Below are positions 1 through 10,804 of a stretch of 64,000 bases of DNA, in pieces. How positions within the stretch are numbered: position 1 is the stretch's first letter; every line of letters starts with the position of its first letter. Source of the DNA: DAOTUB01 sp034437455 (GTDB taxonomy: Bacteria > Chloroflexota > Anaerolineae > B4-G1); contig DAOTUB010000225.1 of assembly GCA_034437455.1 (NCBI GenBank), positions 81,232 to 145,231 of the forward strand, read 5' to 3'. The notes under the pieces were generated by a model. It saw only the letters and a program-made list of their open reading frames with translations. It was not told the DNA's origin and searched no databases. Made by a program: the position numbers and the translations under genes.

Positions 1-64
1 TGATGGCGAGATGCGCCGGATATATATCTGCACGCGCTGCTTGCGGACGCTGAACAAAACCTAG
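1..64 (+). CDS. rpmB: 50S ribosomal protein bL28, C-terminal end (partial)
   Basis: Only the last 20 or so codons lie in the window, in the frame starting at base 2 and ending in TAG at 62-64. The peptide ends RRIYICTRCLRTLNKT. The pattern of a basic stretch, a hydrophobic residue and CTRCL matches the conserved tail of zinc-type bL28, a small large-subunit ribosomal protein. The assignment rests on this short motif. The rest of the gene lies upstream of the window, so length and start cannot be judged. Confidence 0.6.
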   Translation, partial: DGEMRRIYICTRCLRTLNKT

Positions 65-438
65 TAGGGGCATCGCCGCTGTGTACATTGGCCGGGGACA
101 AGTCCGGCGGCGTTGTCCAAGTCTATCTTGCGCTGTCCCCCTGCAAGTGAGGGGCTTCTTTTTTGTCTGCTCGTGGTTCGCGTGCGCCCTCCCCCGTTCA
201 CCGTCTCGTCGTGTACTTTCAAGGCCTCGCTTCCACTGTCATTCTTCCTTCAGCCAAGCTGGACCATATTGCACGCTCTGCGCTCAATGACCGATGGGGC
301 GCGGCCACTGTCGCATATAATACACCGGAATGCTCAGAAAATCAAGGGACTCTTGGTTACAGTTCCGGGACAGTTGAAGCGGCGATGCAATTGTGGTACA
401 ATAAGCAGGAATTGGACGCAACACGGAAGGGATAGGAT
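65..438. other. intergenic stretch after rpmB
   Basis: No convincing gene. The short open frames here overlap in all frames and show no recognisable motif. The stretch holds one weak terminator-like hairpin (138-164), listed separately. Nothing else was recognised. Confidence 0.5.
138..164 (+). terminator. weak Rho-independent terminator-like hairpin
   Basis: A 5-bp stem CCCCT/AGGGG with a 7-nt loop is followed by CTTCTTTTTT. The short stem makes it weak, but it sits about 75 bp after the rpmB stop codon and could end that transcript. Confidence 0.35.
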
Positions 439-1021
439 GTGGTTGGAGGATTAGAGCAGGCGCATGGTGTTCACGTTCGGCCAGCGCAGATTGGAGATGT
501 TTGCTTGCTGTTAGAGCCGATTCAAGAGGAGGAGATCCCATCGACTTCGGCGCCATCAGGCAAATCTTCAATCACTGTTCGGTGGGATCCCCATCGCAAA
601 GATCCACCTGACTTGTCAACGTTTCGTCTGCCACGATGGCCTGATAGATGAATTGGTCGCAGGGTTGGAGGACGATTTCAGGACAGTGGCCCATGTCGCA
701 ATAGAGGCCACCGGGCTAGAGACGCTATATGTTCCCGTGCGGCAGACGAGCATCTTGAAATGGCGCATTGAGATATCGAAGTCCCTGAAGGATTTTGTAG
801 CCATCGTGGAGCGGAGAGTGGTAGCGACGGGGATACAACCGCTGTACAAGGCAGGATTTGTTTCCTCGTTAGTGACCGCACTGAGAGAGGTTGCCAAGCT
901 CGGTAAAAAAGAGTGCGATCAATATGACGAATTACCGTATCATCTTTTCACGGGGGAGAGGGTCAGTTTATCCAGGATCGAGGGCGTCAACAAATTCGAT
1001 ACACTGGCGACGATCTATTGA
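439..1021 (+). pseudogene. frame-disrupted remnant, possibly 2H phosphoesterase (2'-5' RNA ligase-like)
   Basis: Protein-like sequence continues across three frames. It starts in the frame of a GTG at 439 (ending about VCLLLEPIQEEEIP), moves to a second frame near 540 (DFGAIRQIFNHCSV), and reaches a third frame near 584 (PIAKIHLTCQRF) that stays open to the stop at 1021. The longest intact piece begins at a TTG at 653, but homologous-looking residues continue upstream of it, which suggests two frameshifts. IHLTC fits the first HxT motif of 2H phosphoesterases (LigT family). The rest has a compatible pattern: an amphipathic helix, a GLETLYVP strand, LKWRIEIS, then HLFTGERVSLSRI. The second HxT motif is not clean. 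The family call is tentative and the frame disruption is the better supported part. A sequencing error is the alternative. Confidence 0.4.
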
Positions 1022-1088
1022 GAAAAGTGAAGAAGAGTACGGATTGCGTGGCAACTGAGCCATTAAGCTGCATTTTATTCTTGGAAAG

Positions 1089-1865
1089 ATGTGGAAGATC
1101 AACACACTCGCCGATAAATCTGAAATCCTGGCCTACCTGGAAGCCGACCGGCTTTACACGGCGTACGCCATCGGCGACCTGGAACCGGGGATGTTCGAAC
1201 AGTGCACCTGGGTCGGGGCGGAAAAGGCAGGCCACTTGCAGGCTATGGCGCTGTACTTTCGCGGCCTGAAGCTGCCGGCCCTGCTCCTGATGGGGGATGT
1301 CGATGGTCTGCGGGCTATTCTTGAGGAGGGGACGCTCTACCCTGAGCAAGCTTACCTGACCTGTCGCGCGGAGCATCTGGCGCTGGTTCGCGACTTTTAC
1401 ACGTGGGATGATGAGCCGATTCCGATGTGGCGCATGATATTGCAGCCGACCCGCTTCCAACCCGTGACGGATGACTGTATTTGGCTTGGGGTTGCCCACT
1501 CCGATCAAATGACGGAACTGTACGCCCTCGGCGAGGGCAACGCCTTTGGCCCCTCGCAGGTGCAGCAGGGTGTCTTTTACGGCGTACTCTCGAATGGCCG
1601 CTTAGTGGCGGCTGCGGGCACTCATCTGGTCAGTCGGACCTACGGAGTGGCGGCGGTGGGCAATGTCTTTACCCATCCCGATTTTCGGGGGCGGGGCTAT
1701 GGCACGGCGAGCACCAGCGCTGTCGTAGCGGAGTTGCTGCGGCTCAAGATTCGCGATGTTGTTCTCAACGTCGGTCAGGAGAACGAGGTGGCTGTCGGCG
1801 TCTACGAGCGATTGGGCTTTGAATGTTATTGTCCTTTCCTCGAAGGTCCTGCCTCGGCTGTTTGA
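1089..1865 (+). CDS. GNAT-family N-acetyltransferase
   Basis: A 258-residue protein with a C-terminal GNAT fold. The acetyl-CoA pyrophosphate-binding motif A is VFTHPDFRGRGYGTA (around residues 200-213), followed by the helix STSAVVAELL and the late motif VGVYERLGFE near the end. The N-terminal half (MWKINTLADKSEILAYLEAD) is the extra domain found in longer GNAT proteins that resemble the GCN5-related FR47 group. The protein would transfer an acetyl group from acetyl-CoA to an amine; the substrate cannot be told. The start ATG at 1089 follows TTGGAAAG, a weak ribosome site. The methyltransferase gene starts 10 bp after its stop, so the two are probably co-transcribed. Confidence 0.8.
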   Translation: MWKINTLADKSEILAYLEADRLYTAYAIGDLEPGMFEQCTWVGAEKAGHLQAMALYFRGLKLPALLLMGDVDGLRAILEEGTLYPEQAYLTCRAEHLALVRDFYTWDDEPIPMWRMILQPTRFQPVTDDCIWLGVAHSDQMTELYALGEGNAFGPSQVQQGVFYGVLSNGRLVAAAGTHLVSRTYGVAAVGNVFTHPDFRGRGYGTASTSAVVAELLRLKIRDVVLNVGQENEVAVGVYERLGFECYCPFLEGPASAV

Positions 1866-1875
1866 AAGTTGTATT

Positions 1876-2598
1876 GTGATTGATTACGATAAACAGGCGA
1901 CTGAGTACGCACAACACCGCCGGGTTCACCCAGAGGTTTTGAAAAACATTCTCACCGACGGAGGCATTCATGGTGCTTCGAACGTGCTCGAAGTGGGATG
2001 TGGCACGGGCAATTACTCGGTTGCTCTGGAAACAGCGGTCGGTTGCTCGTGCTGGGGGATCGATCCTTCTGAACAGATGCTATCCAAAGCGAAAAGACGT
2101 TCTCAAACTATCCAGTTCCAGCTTGGAAAGGCTGAATCGCTCGATTTTCCAGCCGATCTCTTCCATCTGGTGTTTTTGGTGGACGTGATTCATCACGTGG
2201 ATGATCGCTCGGCATATTTTGGAGAAGCATATCGGGTCTTGAAGCGGGGAGGGAACGTCTGTACCGTCACCGACTCGGAAGCGATTATTCGCCGCCGGCA
2301 GCCTCTAGCCACTCACTTCCCCGAGACTGTCGAGATAGAGTTAAAAAGGTACCCCCGCCTTGGCGAATTGCGAGTTCTTATGGAAAGTGTCGGGTTCGAT
2401 GCTATCCACGAGACGACGGTGGAGTTTGCCTACTCCCTGGACGATATTCAGGTATACCAGGACAAGGCGTTTTCTAGTCTACATTTGATTTCGGAAGAAG
2501 CGTTTCAGATGGGCATGGCACGTATGGAGCGAGATCTGCGCGAGGGGCCAATCCCCTGTGTGTCTCGCTACGTGCTTTTATGGGGAACAAAAAAGTGA
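1876..2598 (+). CDS. class I SAM-dependent methyltransferase
   Basis: About 240 residues. Motif I is VLEVGCGTGNYS (glycine-rich SAM-binding loop). Next come GIDPSEQML (acidic residue for the ribose), FQLGKAESLDFPAD (motif II region) and LVFLVDVIHHV, then an EAYRVLKRGG motif typical of UbiE/Methyltransf_11 enzymes. The frame is open further upstream into the acetyltransferase gene, but that part is its antisense-like shadow. I place the start at the GTG at 1876 (VIDYDKQATEYAQHR), just before the YDxxAxxY segment usual at the start of this family. The ribosome site is weak. The substrate is unknown. Confidence 0.78.
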   Translation: MIDYDKQATEYAQHRRVHPEVLKNILTDGGIHGASNVLEVGCGTGNYSVALETAVGCSCWGIDPSEQMLSKAKRRSQTIQFQLGKAESLDFPADLFHLVFLVDVIHHVDDRSAYFGEAYRVLKRGGNVCTVTDSEAIIRRRQPLATHFPETVEIELKRYPRLGELRVLMESVGFDAIHETTVEFAYSLDDIQVYQDKAFSSLHLISEEAFQMGMARMERDLREGPIPCVSRYVLLWGTKK

Positions 2599-2661
2599 TC
2601 CCTTGAACTGTGACGATAGCAGGACGTTCAAGAGGAAGCATTAGGAGAGTTAAGAAGACGA

Positions 2662-5181
<2,520 letters not shown>

Positions 5182-5204
5182 ACAAAGAAAAGGAAAACGA
5201 AACA

Positions 5205-5558
5205 ATGACCACAATCTGCGTGGTAGACGATGATCAGGTCTTTCGGGAGCTTCTGACGACGATACTCGATCTGGAAGGATACGAATCCGTCGTTCTTTCC
5301 GAGCCAGAAACTGTGGTTCCGACGGCGCGACAGGTGAACCCGGCCCTGATATTGATGGACGTGCATATCTCGCAGGGAGACACGCTTCCCATTTTGCGGG
5401 AACTCAAGGCGGATGAAGCGTTGAAAACGGTGCCGGTGGTCATGACTTCGGGCATGGATCGTTCCGATGAATGCCTGGACGCTGGCGCCGACAAATTTAT
5501 CCTCAAGCCTTTCCGCCCGGCAGAGATGCTCGCAGTCATTGCAGACCTGATCCCATAG
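5205..5558 (+). CDS. single-domain response regulator (CheY-like receiver)
   Basis: A 117-residue stand-alone receiver domain. The acidic cluster DDD lies at residues 8-10 and the phosphoacceptor is Asp52 in ILMDVH. The switch residue is in TSG (81-83), and Lys101 precedes the cis-proline in LKPF. There is no output domain, so it would act by binding a partner, as CheY or Spo0F do. It lies 23 bp after lon and about 80 bp before the PHP gene on the same strand. No cognate kinase is adjacent; the nearest one in the window is at 14768. Confidence 0.9.
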   Translation: MTTICVVDDDQVFRELLTTILDLEGYESVVLSEPETVVPTARQVNPALILMDVHISQGDTLPILRELKADEALKTVPVVMTSGMDRSDECLDAGADKFILKPFRPAEMLAVIADLIP

Positions 5559-5639
5559 ATATTTGGGGGTATCAGGTCATGCGAGCCTCTCTTATTTTAT
5601 TTAACAGGATCCAGTAAAAGGATACAAACAAGGTGTAAC

Positions 5640-7343
5640 ATGACAAAACGAAAAACGAGAGGTAACTCTTCGTGGAGACAAATTGATCTTCACCTGCATA
5701 CGCCTGCCTCCGCTGACTATTTGGAGCCAGGTGTTTCTTATTTAGACATTCTCGAGGCCGCCGAACAAAAAGGCCTCGACATTATTGCGTTCACCGATCA
5801 CAACACGGTGGCCGGCTACCGGGAGATGAGCGAAGAGGTTGAGAATCTGGAGATGCTCGACCGTCTGGGAAGAATTCAGCCGAAGGAAAAGCAGCGATTG
5901 GAGCAGTATCGCCGTCTATTGGACAAGATTTTGGTGCTGCCGGGATTCGAGTTCACCGCCACGCTGGGCTTTCACATTCTGGGTATCTTTTCCCCCGAGA
6001 CTGATGTGCGAGAATTGGAGTTCATTTTGCGCCAACTCAATATTCCATTGGACAAGATTGACGCCGGCAGCACCGAGGTAGGGGCGACGGATGACGTGTT
6101 GACCGCGTACCGGGTGATTGACGAGGCCGGGGGCATCGTCATCGCGGCCCACGCAAACGCTAACCACGGCGTGGCGATGCGGCGGATGGGATTCGGCGGC
6201 CAGACGCGCATCGCGTATACCCAGGACCCTCACCTCCACGCGCTGGAGGTGACCGATCTGGAGAAAAAAGGTCGGCGCACGACGGTGCGCTTTTTCAACG
6301 GCTCGCGTCCCGAGTACCCCCGCCCCATGCGCTGCATTCAGGGGTCCGACGCTCACCGGCTGGTCCAAGACCCTCGAGATCCCCAGCACCTGGGCATAGG
6401 AGAGCGCACGACAGAGGTATTGTTGGACGAGGTCAGCTTCGAGGCGCTGCGAGAGGTCTTTGTGGGTAATGACTTTGCCCTCACCCGAGCCTATCACCCG
6501 GCCAAAAAACCGGCCGACTTTATCCAGGAGGCGCGCGAGGAAGGAGCCACGATCATCCAGGATTTCCATGCTCGCCATACTCGCCGGGGCGGTCATCTCT
6601 ATGCTGTCCTGGCGGATGTCTGTGCCTTTGCCAATACGAATGGAGGCACAATCTACGTCGGCGTCAGTGCCAATCCGAAAGAGCAACCCGTGGGGGTAAA
6701 TAAACCCTCGCAGGTGCTCAAAGAGCTTCAGGCGGAAGTCGAGCGCCGTATCACGCCGCCCCTCGAAGTCACAGCAGACGTGAGAAAGACGCAGGGGAAG
6801 AACGCGGTGCGGATCGTGGTGCCCCGGGGCGAGGACGTGCCCTATGCCATTGACGAGAGCAAGATCTATGTGCGCAGCGAGGGAGAGACCAACGTGGCGG
6901 TGCGGGACGAGATCGTCAGCCTGGTCAGGCGAGCGCAACCAAGGCTTGAAATCGTATCACCGGAGGAAGAACCCGAGGGACACATCGACCCACCCCGGAC
7001 AGGGGTGGAGATTGTCGAGACCGTGAAGCGCAAGGGCACACTCTACCACACGATGCGCGACATGCGCAACGGCAACGAGATCAAGAATGTCACGCGACAA
7101 TCGGCGCGGCGGCTGTGGCACTATGCCATTATCCAGGCCGAGGAGCACCCGGTGGACGAGAACAAGATCGACTGGTACGGAGACATCGGCCTCTTCAAGC
7201 AGCGGGATTACGCCGGCCGGACGCGCTACGATCTGGTGCAGCGCGAGGACGATAAACTGCACGTTTACTACGGGGTGACGGAGGATGGCATTCACAGCGA
7301 GTGGGCGCAGTTAGTGGGATTGGAGAACAGTGAAGGGGCCTGA
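5640..7343 (+). CDS. PHP-domain phosphoesterase fused to an AlbA_2 (Schlafen-like) domain
   Basis: A 567-residue protein. The N terminus is a PHP metal-dependent phosphoesterase domain: HxH in DLHLHTP (His18, His20), TDHN (Asp53, His54), GFEFT, a later AAHAN, and GSDAH near residue 240. From about residue 290 to 430 comes an AlbA_2-type putative DNA-binding domain (FANTNGGTIYVGVS and KIYVRSEGE). About 130 further C-terminal residues include a KRKGTLYHTMRDMRNG segment and DWYGDIGLFKQRDY. The PHP part suggests hydrolysis of a phosphoester, perhaps in a nucleic acid; this is inference. The start ATG follows AAGGTG. The stop overlaps the ATG of the MFS gene by one base. Confidence 0.8.
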   Translation: MTKRKTRGNSSWRQIDLHLHTPASADYLEPGVSYLDILEAAEQKGLDIIAFTDHNTVAGYREMSEEVENLEMLDRLGRIQPKEKQRLEQYRRLLDKILVLPGFEFTATLGFHILGIFSPETDVRELEFILRQLNIPLDKIDAGSTEVGATDDVLTAYRVIDEAGGIVIAAHANANHGVAMRRMGFGGQTRIAYTQDPHLHALEVTDLEKKGRRTTVRFFNGSRPEYPRPMRCIQGSDAHRLVQDPRDPQHLGIGERTTEVLLDEVSFEALREVFVGNDFALTRAYHPAKKPADFIQEAREEGATIIQDFHARHTRRGGHLYAVLADVCAFANTNGGTIYVGVSANPKEQPVGVNKPSQVLKELQAEVERRITPPLEVTADVRKTQGKNAVRIVVPRGEDVPYAIDESKIYVRSEGETNVAVRDEIVSLVRRAQPRLEIVSPEEEPEGHIDPPRTGVEIVETVKRKGTLYHTMRDMRNGNEIKNVTRQSARRLWHYAIIQAEEHPVDENKIDWYGDIGLFKQRDYAGRTRYDLVQREDDKLHVYYGVTEDGIHSEWAQLVGLENSEGA

Positions 7344-8626
7344 TGAAATCTCAACATCGTTGGTTTGTGGTGTTGGTTTTCTTCGCGTTCATGCTCCTCC
7401 ACCAGGCCGATAAGCTGCTCATCGGCCCGCTCACCACGCCCATCATTGAGACGTTCGACATCAGCAAGGCACAGATGGGCGCGGTGTTCACCGGCGCGCT
7501 CATCGTCGGGGCGATCCTCTACCCCACCTGGGGCTATCTGTACGACCGGTACGCGCGCTCGAAACTGCTGGCGGTGGCCTCGTTCTTGTGGGGCGCGAGC
7601 ACCTGGCTCAGCGCCATCGCGCCCACCTATCCGGCCTTCCTCGCCACGCGCGCCTCGACGGGGATCGACGATTCCAGCTATCCCGGCCTCTACAGCCTCG
7701 TCTCCGACTACTTTGGACCGCGGGTGCGCGGCAAGATCTATGGCCTGCTCCAGCTCGCGATGCCCCTGGGCTATTTGCTGGGGATGATCCTGGCCCTGAT
7801 GCTGCGCGATGTGGTGGGCTGGCGCGGCGTGTTCTACATCACCGGCTCGCTCGGCGTGCTGCTCTCTGTCCTGATCTTTTTCGGCGTGCGCGACGTCCCG
7901 CGCGGCAAGAGCGAGCCGGAACTGGCGGGCCTGGAGGAGATCGGCGTCTACCGTTTCGACCCAAAGACCGCCCTGGGGCTGTTCCGCAAGCGCAGCCTGC
8001 CGCTTCTCTTTGCCCAGGGGTTCTTTGGCGTCTTTCCGTGGAACGTCATCACCTACTGGTTCTTCCACTACCTGGAGACGGAGCGCGCCTACTCCTCGGA
8101 CGAGGTGATGACGACGATGGTCGTGGCGGTGCTGGTGCTGGCCTGCGGTTATTTCGTCGGCGGCGCCCTGGGGGATCTCTTCTTCAGGCGCACCCGGCGG
8201 GGACGGTTGATCGTTTGCACGATTGCCGTGCTTCTGGGCGCTGCGTTACTCTCGATCACGCTCAACCTCCCGCTGGGCAGCCAGTCGCTCTTCATCGTGA
8301 TGCTCAGCCTCACGGCGTTGTTCATCCCTTTCGCCTCGCCCAACGTGGTCTCGACGATCTATGACGTCACCCTGCCGGAGGTACGCAGCACCGCGCTGGC
8401 GATCCAGTATTTTATCGAATCGGCTGGCGCGGCGCTGGCGCCCTGGCTGGCCGGCGTCATCGCCGACCGCTCGTCCCTGAAAGACGCCCTGCTCCTGATT
8501 TGCGTTTCCACCTGGGTACTCTGTTCAATCTTTTTCGCCGTCGCCGCCTATCTGGTGCCGCGCGATATTGAGGAACTGCGCAGCCAGATGCGTGAACGGG
8601 CGGCACAGGAGCGAGGGCGCATATAG
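7343..8626 (+). CDS. major facilitator superfamily transporter
   Basis: A 427-residue protein with about 12 hydrophobic segments. The MFS loop 2-3 signature appears as GYLYDRYARSKLL (a GxLxDRxGRR-like motif). The first half has DKLLIGPLTTPI and DYFGPRVRGKIYG, the latter common in MFS sugar-phosphate or organic-anion type carriers. A second half follows a central cytoplasmic loop near 190-215. It sits in the inner membrane and would move a small solute by symport or antiport. The start overlaps the stop of the PHP gene (TGATG), so translation is probably coupled. The substrate is unknown. Confidence 0.88.
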   Translation: MKSQHRWFVVLVFFAFMLLHQADKLLIGPLTTPIIETFDISKAQMGAVFTGALIVGAILYPTWGYLYDRYARSKLLAVASFLWGASTWLSAIAPTYPAFLATRASTGIDDSSYPGLYSLVSDYFGPRVRGKIYGLLQLAMPLGYLLGMILALMLRDVVGWRGVFYITGSLGVLLSVLIFFGVRDVPRGKSEPELAGLEEIGVYRFDPKTALGLFRKRSLPLLFAQGFFGVFPWNVITYWFFHYLETERAYSSDEVMTTMVVAVLVLACGYFVGGALGDLFFRRTRRGRLIVCTIAVLLGAALLSITLNLPLGSQSLFIVMLSLTALFIPFASPNVVSTIYDVTLPEVRSTALAIQYFIESAGAALAPWLAGVIADRSSLKDALLLICVSTWVLCSIFFAVAAYLVPRDIEELRSQMRERAAQERGRI

Positions 8627-8869
8627 AATTTGGGGGGAGTGTTGGGAAAAGACCAAACCCAGTGCCGGCCGAGTAGGGGAAGCCTGGGTTGAGCTTGTCG
8701 AAACTAAGATGTATTGAGGCCAAGTGGGTTGCCTGTAGAGCCGCTCTCATCCTTGGTTTCGATACGATCTAAAGGTCTACTCAACCAGCGGTGCTCGCTA
8801 CGTTGTTTAGACTGAAGGGTTACTCGATACGGTGATACCCCAAGGTGTTGGGATGATGCATTTGAACAA
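8627..8869. repeat. intergenic stretch with dispersed-repeat-like sequence
   Basis: The 243 bp contain GGTTGAGCTTGTCGAAAC (about 8688-8705) and GGTTTCGATACG (8755-8766) followed by CTACTCAACCAGCG (8778-8791). These phrases resemble widespread bacterial intergenic repeats built on TTCGATACG...CTACTCAACCA. No gene or clear terminator was seen. Confidence 0.4.
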
Positions 8870-10804
8870 GTGAAAAGCGCAATGCCCCCAATTCTCCAAA
8901 AGCTCGTCCACAAGCAAGACTGGGTCTATGCGCTTACCTTGAGCATCCTCGCGGCCCTCCCGCGCCTGTACCGGCTGGACCTGGCCGAGTTCAAGCTGGA
9001 CGAAGCGAACCATTACCGAATGGCGTACTTTTTGACGCGCGGCGCCTGGCGCTGGGTGGGTTCCACGTCCTCCATCGGCTTTCCCAAGCCGCCCCTCTTT
9101 ATCTATGCGACCGCGTTGCCGATGGCGTTGAGCCGCGATCCGCGGGTGATCACGGGGTTCCTGGGGATACTCGCGGCCCTGGCTGCTGGCGCGTTCTATC
9201 TCGTCCTGCGCCGTTTCCTCACCAGGCGGGCGGCTTTTGGCGCGGCGCTGCTCTTTGCGCTCAACCCGCAGGCGGTGCTCTATGCACGCAAGCTCTTTAC
9301 AGCCGATTTGCTTCCCCCGCTGTGCACGCTTTTCCTGGCCGCCGGGGTCGCCTTCTTGGAGAGTTCGCGCCAACGTGCCAGGTGGATGGCGATACTTGTC
9401 GCGTTCACGTTCGCGCTCTTGGTCTTGATCACGTTCTCTCCCCTCCTGCTCCTGCCTGCGCTGGGTCTGCTTTTTCTGGAGCGTCGCCGCGACCTGTCGC
9501 CGCCGCATTGGCTTGGCGCAGTCGCCGCTCTCGTGCTGCCTTTTGTACCCTATCTCCTCGCTGTGGTGGATCGTATCCCCAAGGCGATCTCCAGGGCCGG
9601 AGATATGTCCTCATCCACAAACTTTTTCGCTTTGTTAGATTGGATGTGGGGCTTGTTGTACGGTTCCCCCTGGCCTGGAGATGTATTGAGCATTGCGGGA
9701 ATTTTGGCGGTTATACTGGCGGTTCTTTCGCTGGCAGGTCTCTCGTTTCTCCTGAACGAAGCGCAGAACAGAGAGGAGAGGAGATGGGCGCGTTTCTTCC
9801 TGGCATGGGTATGTCTCTCCCCATTGCTCGCGCTCGTCGTGCCCGTCGAGGTTCACAGGCATTATCTCGTCATCCTCTACCCGCTCCTGTTTGTGCTGCC
9901 CGCGGAGGGCGTGGAACTTGCCGCTCGCAAGGCCAATGTGGTGGGTTGGATCGCGCTGCTTCTTCTGGTCGTCGTTGCGGTCTGGCAAGTGCAGACCTGG
10001 GGCGATATTTTGCAAGCCGCAGCCGCCGGATCGGAGGGATATGGCACTCCCTTGGGCTATTGGCAGCGCGCCGCCGACCAGGCTCGCGCGCTCGCCGAAG
10101 AACAGGACGCGGAGGATGTGCTGCTATTGATGCCCGGCGATCAACCCTGGGATGCAAAAGCCAACATCCTGGACGCCCTGCTGAGCGACACGCCGCATCG
10201 CGTCGTGAATGGGTACACGACGCTCCTTTATCCGCCTCATCCGGCCGTGTTGGTGATCGCATCAGAGGTTGAAACTCCGGCGGCACTGACCTTCTCCTGC
10301 ACCCAGGACTTGGAGGCTGACCTGGCCGCTTCGCCCCTGGGGGGGACGTATCGTTACCGGTTGTGGTCACCATCGCATACCGATATTTCCTCGTGCACGC
10401 AGGCGCTGTCACCCGCCGCCGTGCAGTGGGCGTCGGGAGTTCGATTGCTGGGGTACGATGTCGCAGGAACGGCCCAGCCGGGCGCAACCCTTCACGTCAC
10501 GCTCCATTGGGAGACGACCCGGGGTCCGCTCGAAGAAGACGTGCATTGGTTCAATCATCTCGAGGATCAGGCTGGACACGGTTGGGGCCAGTTTGACCTC
10601 GTGGGGTGGCCCACGACGCGCTGGCGGCCGGGCGACAGGGTGCTGCTGCACTTTGACCTCCCCATCGCCCCGGAGGCCCAACCCGGTCCCTATCTCCTCC
10701 GCGTGGGTCAGTACACCTATCCCGACATGGAGAACATCCCCGTCGTGGACGATGCCGGGAACCCCACGGATTACGCAGTCACATTGCCGGTCCCCGCGCC
10801 ATGA
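8870..10804 (+). CDS. GT-C/GT39-like multi-pass membrane glycosyltransferase
   Basis: A 644-residue membrane protein. An N-terminal amphipathic lead is followed by FKLDEANHY at about residue 43, which fits the acidic catalytic motif in the first periplasmic loop of GT-C (ArnT/PMT type) enzymes. About ten hydrophobic segments follow to residue 370. The last 270 residues form a soluble domain with a beta-rich end (VTLHWETTRGPLEEDVHWFNHL). By family, it would transfer a sugar from a polyprenyl-phosphate donor on the outer face of the membrane. The start may be GTG 8870 or ATG 8882. Its stop overlaps the next gene's ATG by 4 bp (ATGA), so the two act as a translational pair. Confidence 0.7.
   Translation: MKSAMPPILQKLVHKQDWVYALTLSILAALPRLYRLDLAEFKLDEANHYRMAYFLTRGAWRWVGSTSSIGFPKPPLFIYATALPMALSRDPRVITGFLGILAALAAGAFYLVLRRFLTRRAAFGAALLFALNPQAVLYARKLFTADLLPPLCTLFLAAGVAFLESSRQRARWMAILVAFTFALLVLITFSPLLLLPALGLLFLERRRDLSPPHWLGAVAALVLPFVPYLLAVVDRIPKAISRAGDMSSSTNFFALLDWMWGLLYGSPWPGDVLSIAGILAVILAVLSLAGLSFLLNEAQNREERRWARFFLAWVCLSPLLALVVPVEVHRHYLVILYPLLFVLPAEGVELAARKANVVGWIALLLLVVVAVWQVQTWGDILQAAAAGSEGYGTPLGYWQRAADQARALAEEQDAEDVLLLMPGDQPWDAKANILDALLSDTPHRVVNGYTTLLYPPHPAVLVIASEVETPAALTFSCTQDLEADLAASPLGGTYRYRLWSPSHTDISSCTQALSPAAVQWASGVRLLGYDVAGTAQPGATLHVTLHWETTRGPLEEDVHWFNHLEDQAGHGWGQFDLVGWPTTRWRPGDRVLLHFDLPIAPEAQPGPYLLRVGQYTYPDMENIPVVDDAGNPTDYAVTLPVPAP

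Noticed and set aside
65..438. Overlapping short frames at 81-454 as genes
   Set aside because: They overlap each other in different frames, with composition unlike the neighbouring proteins.
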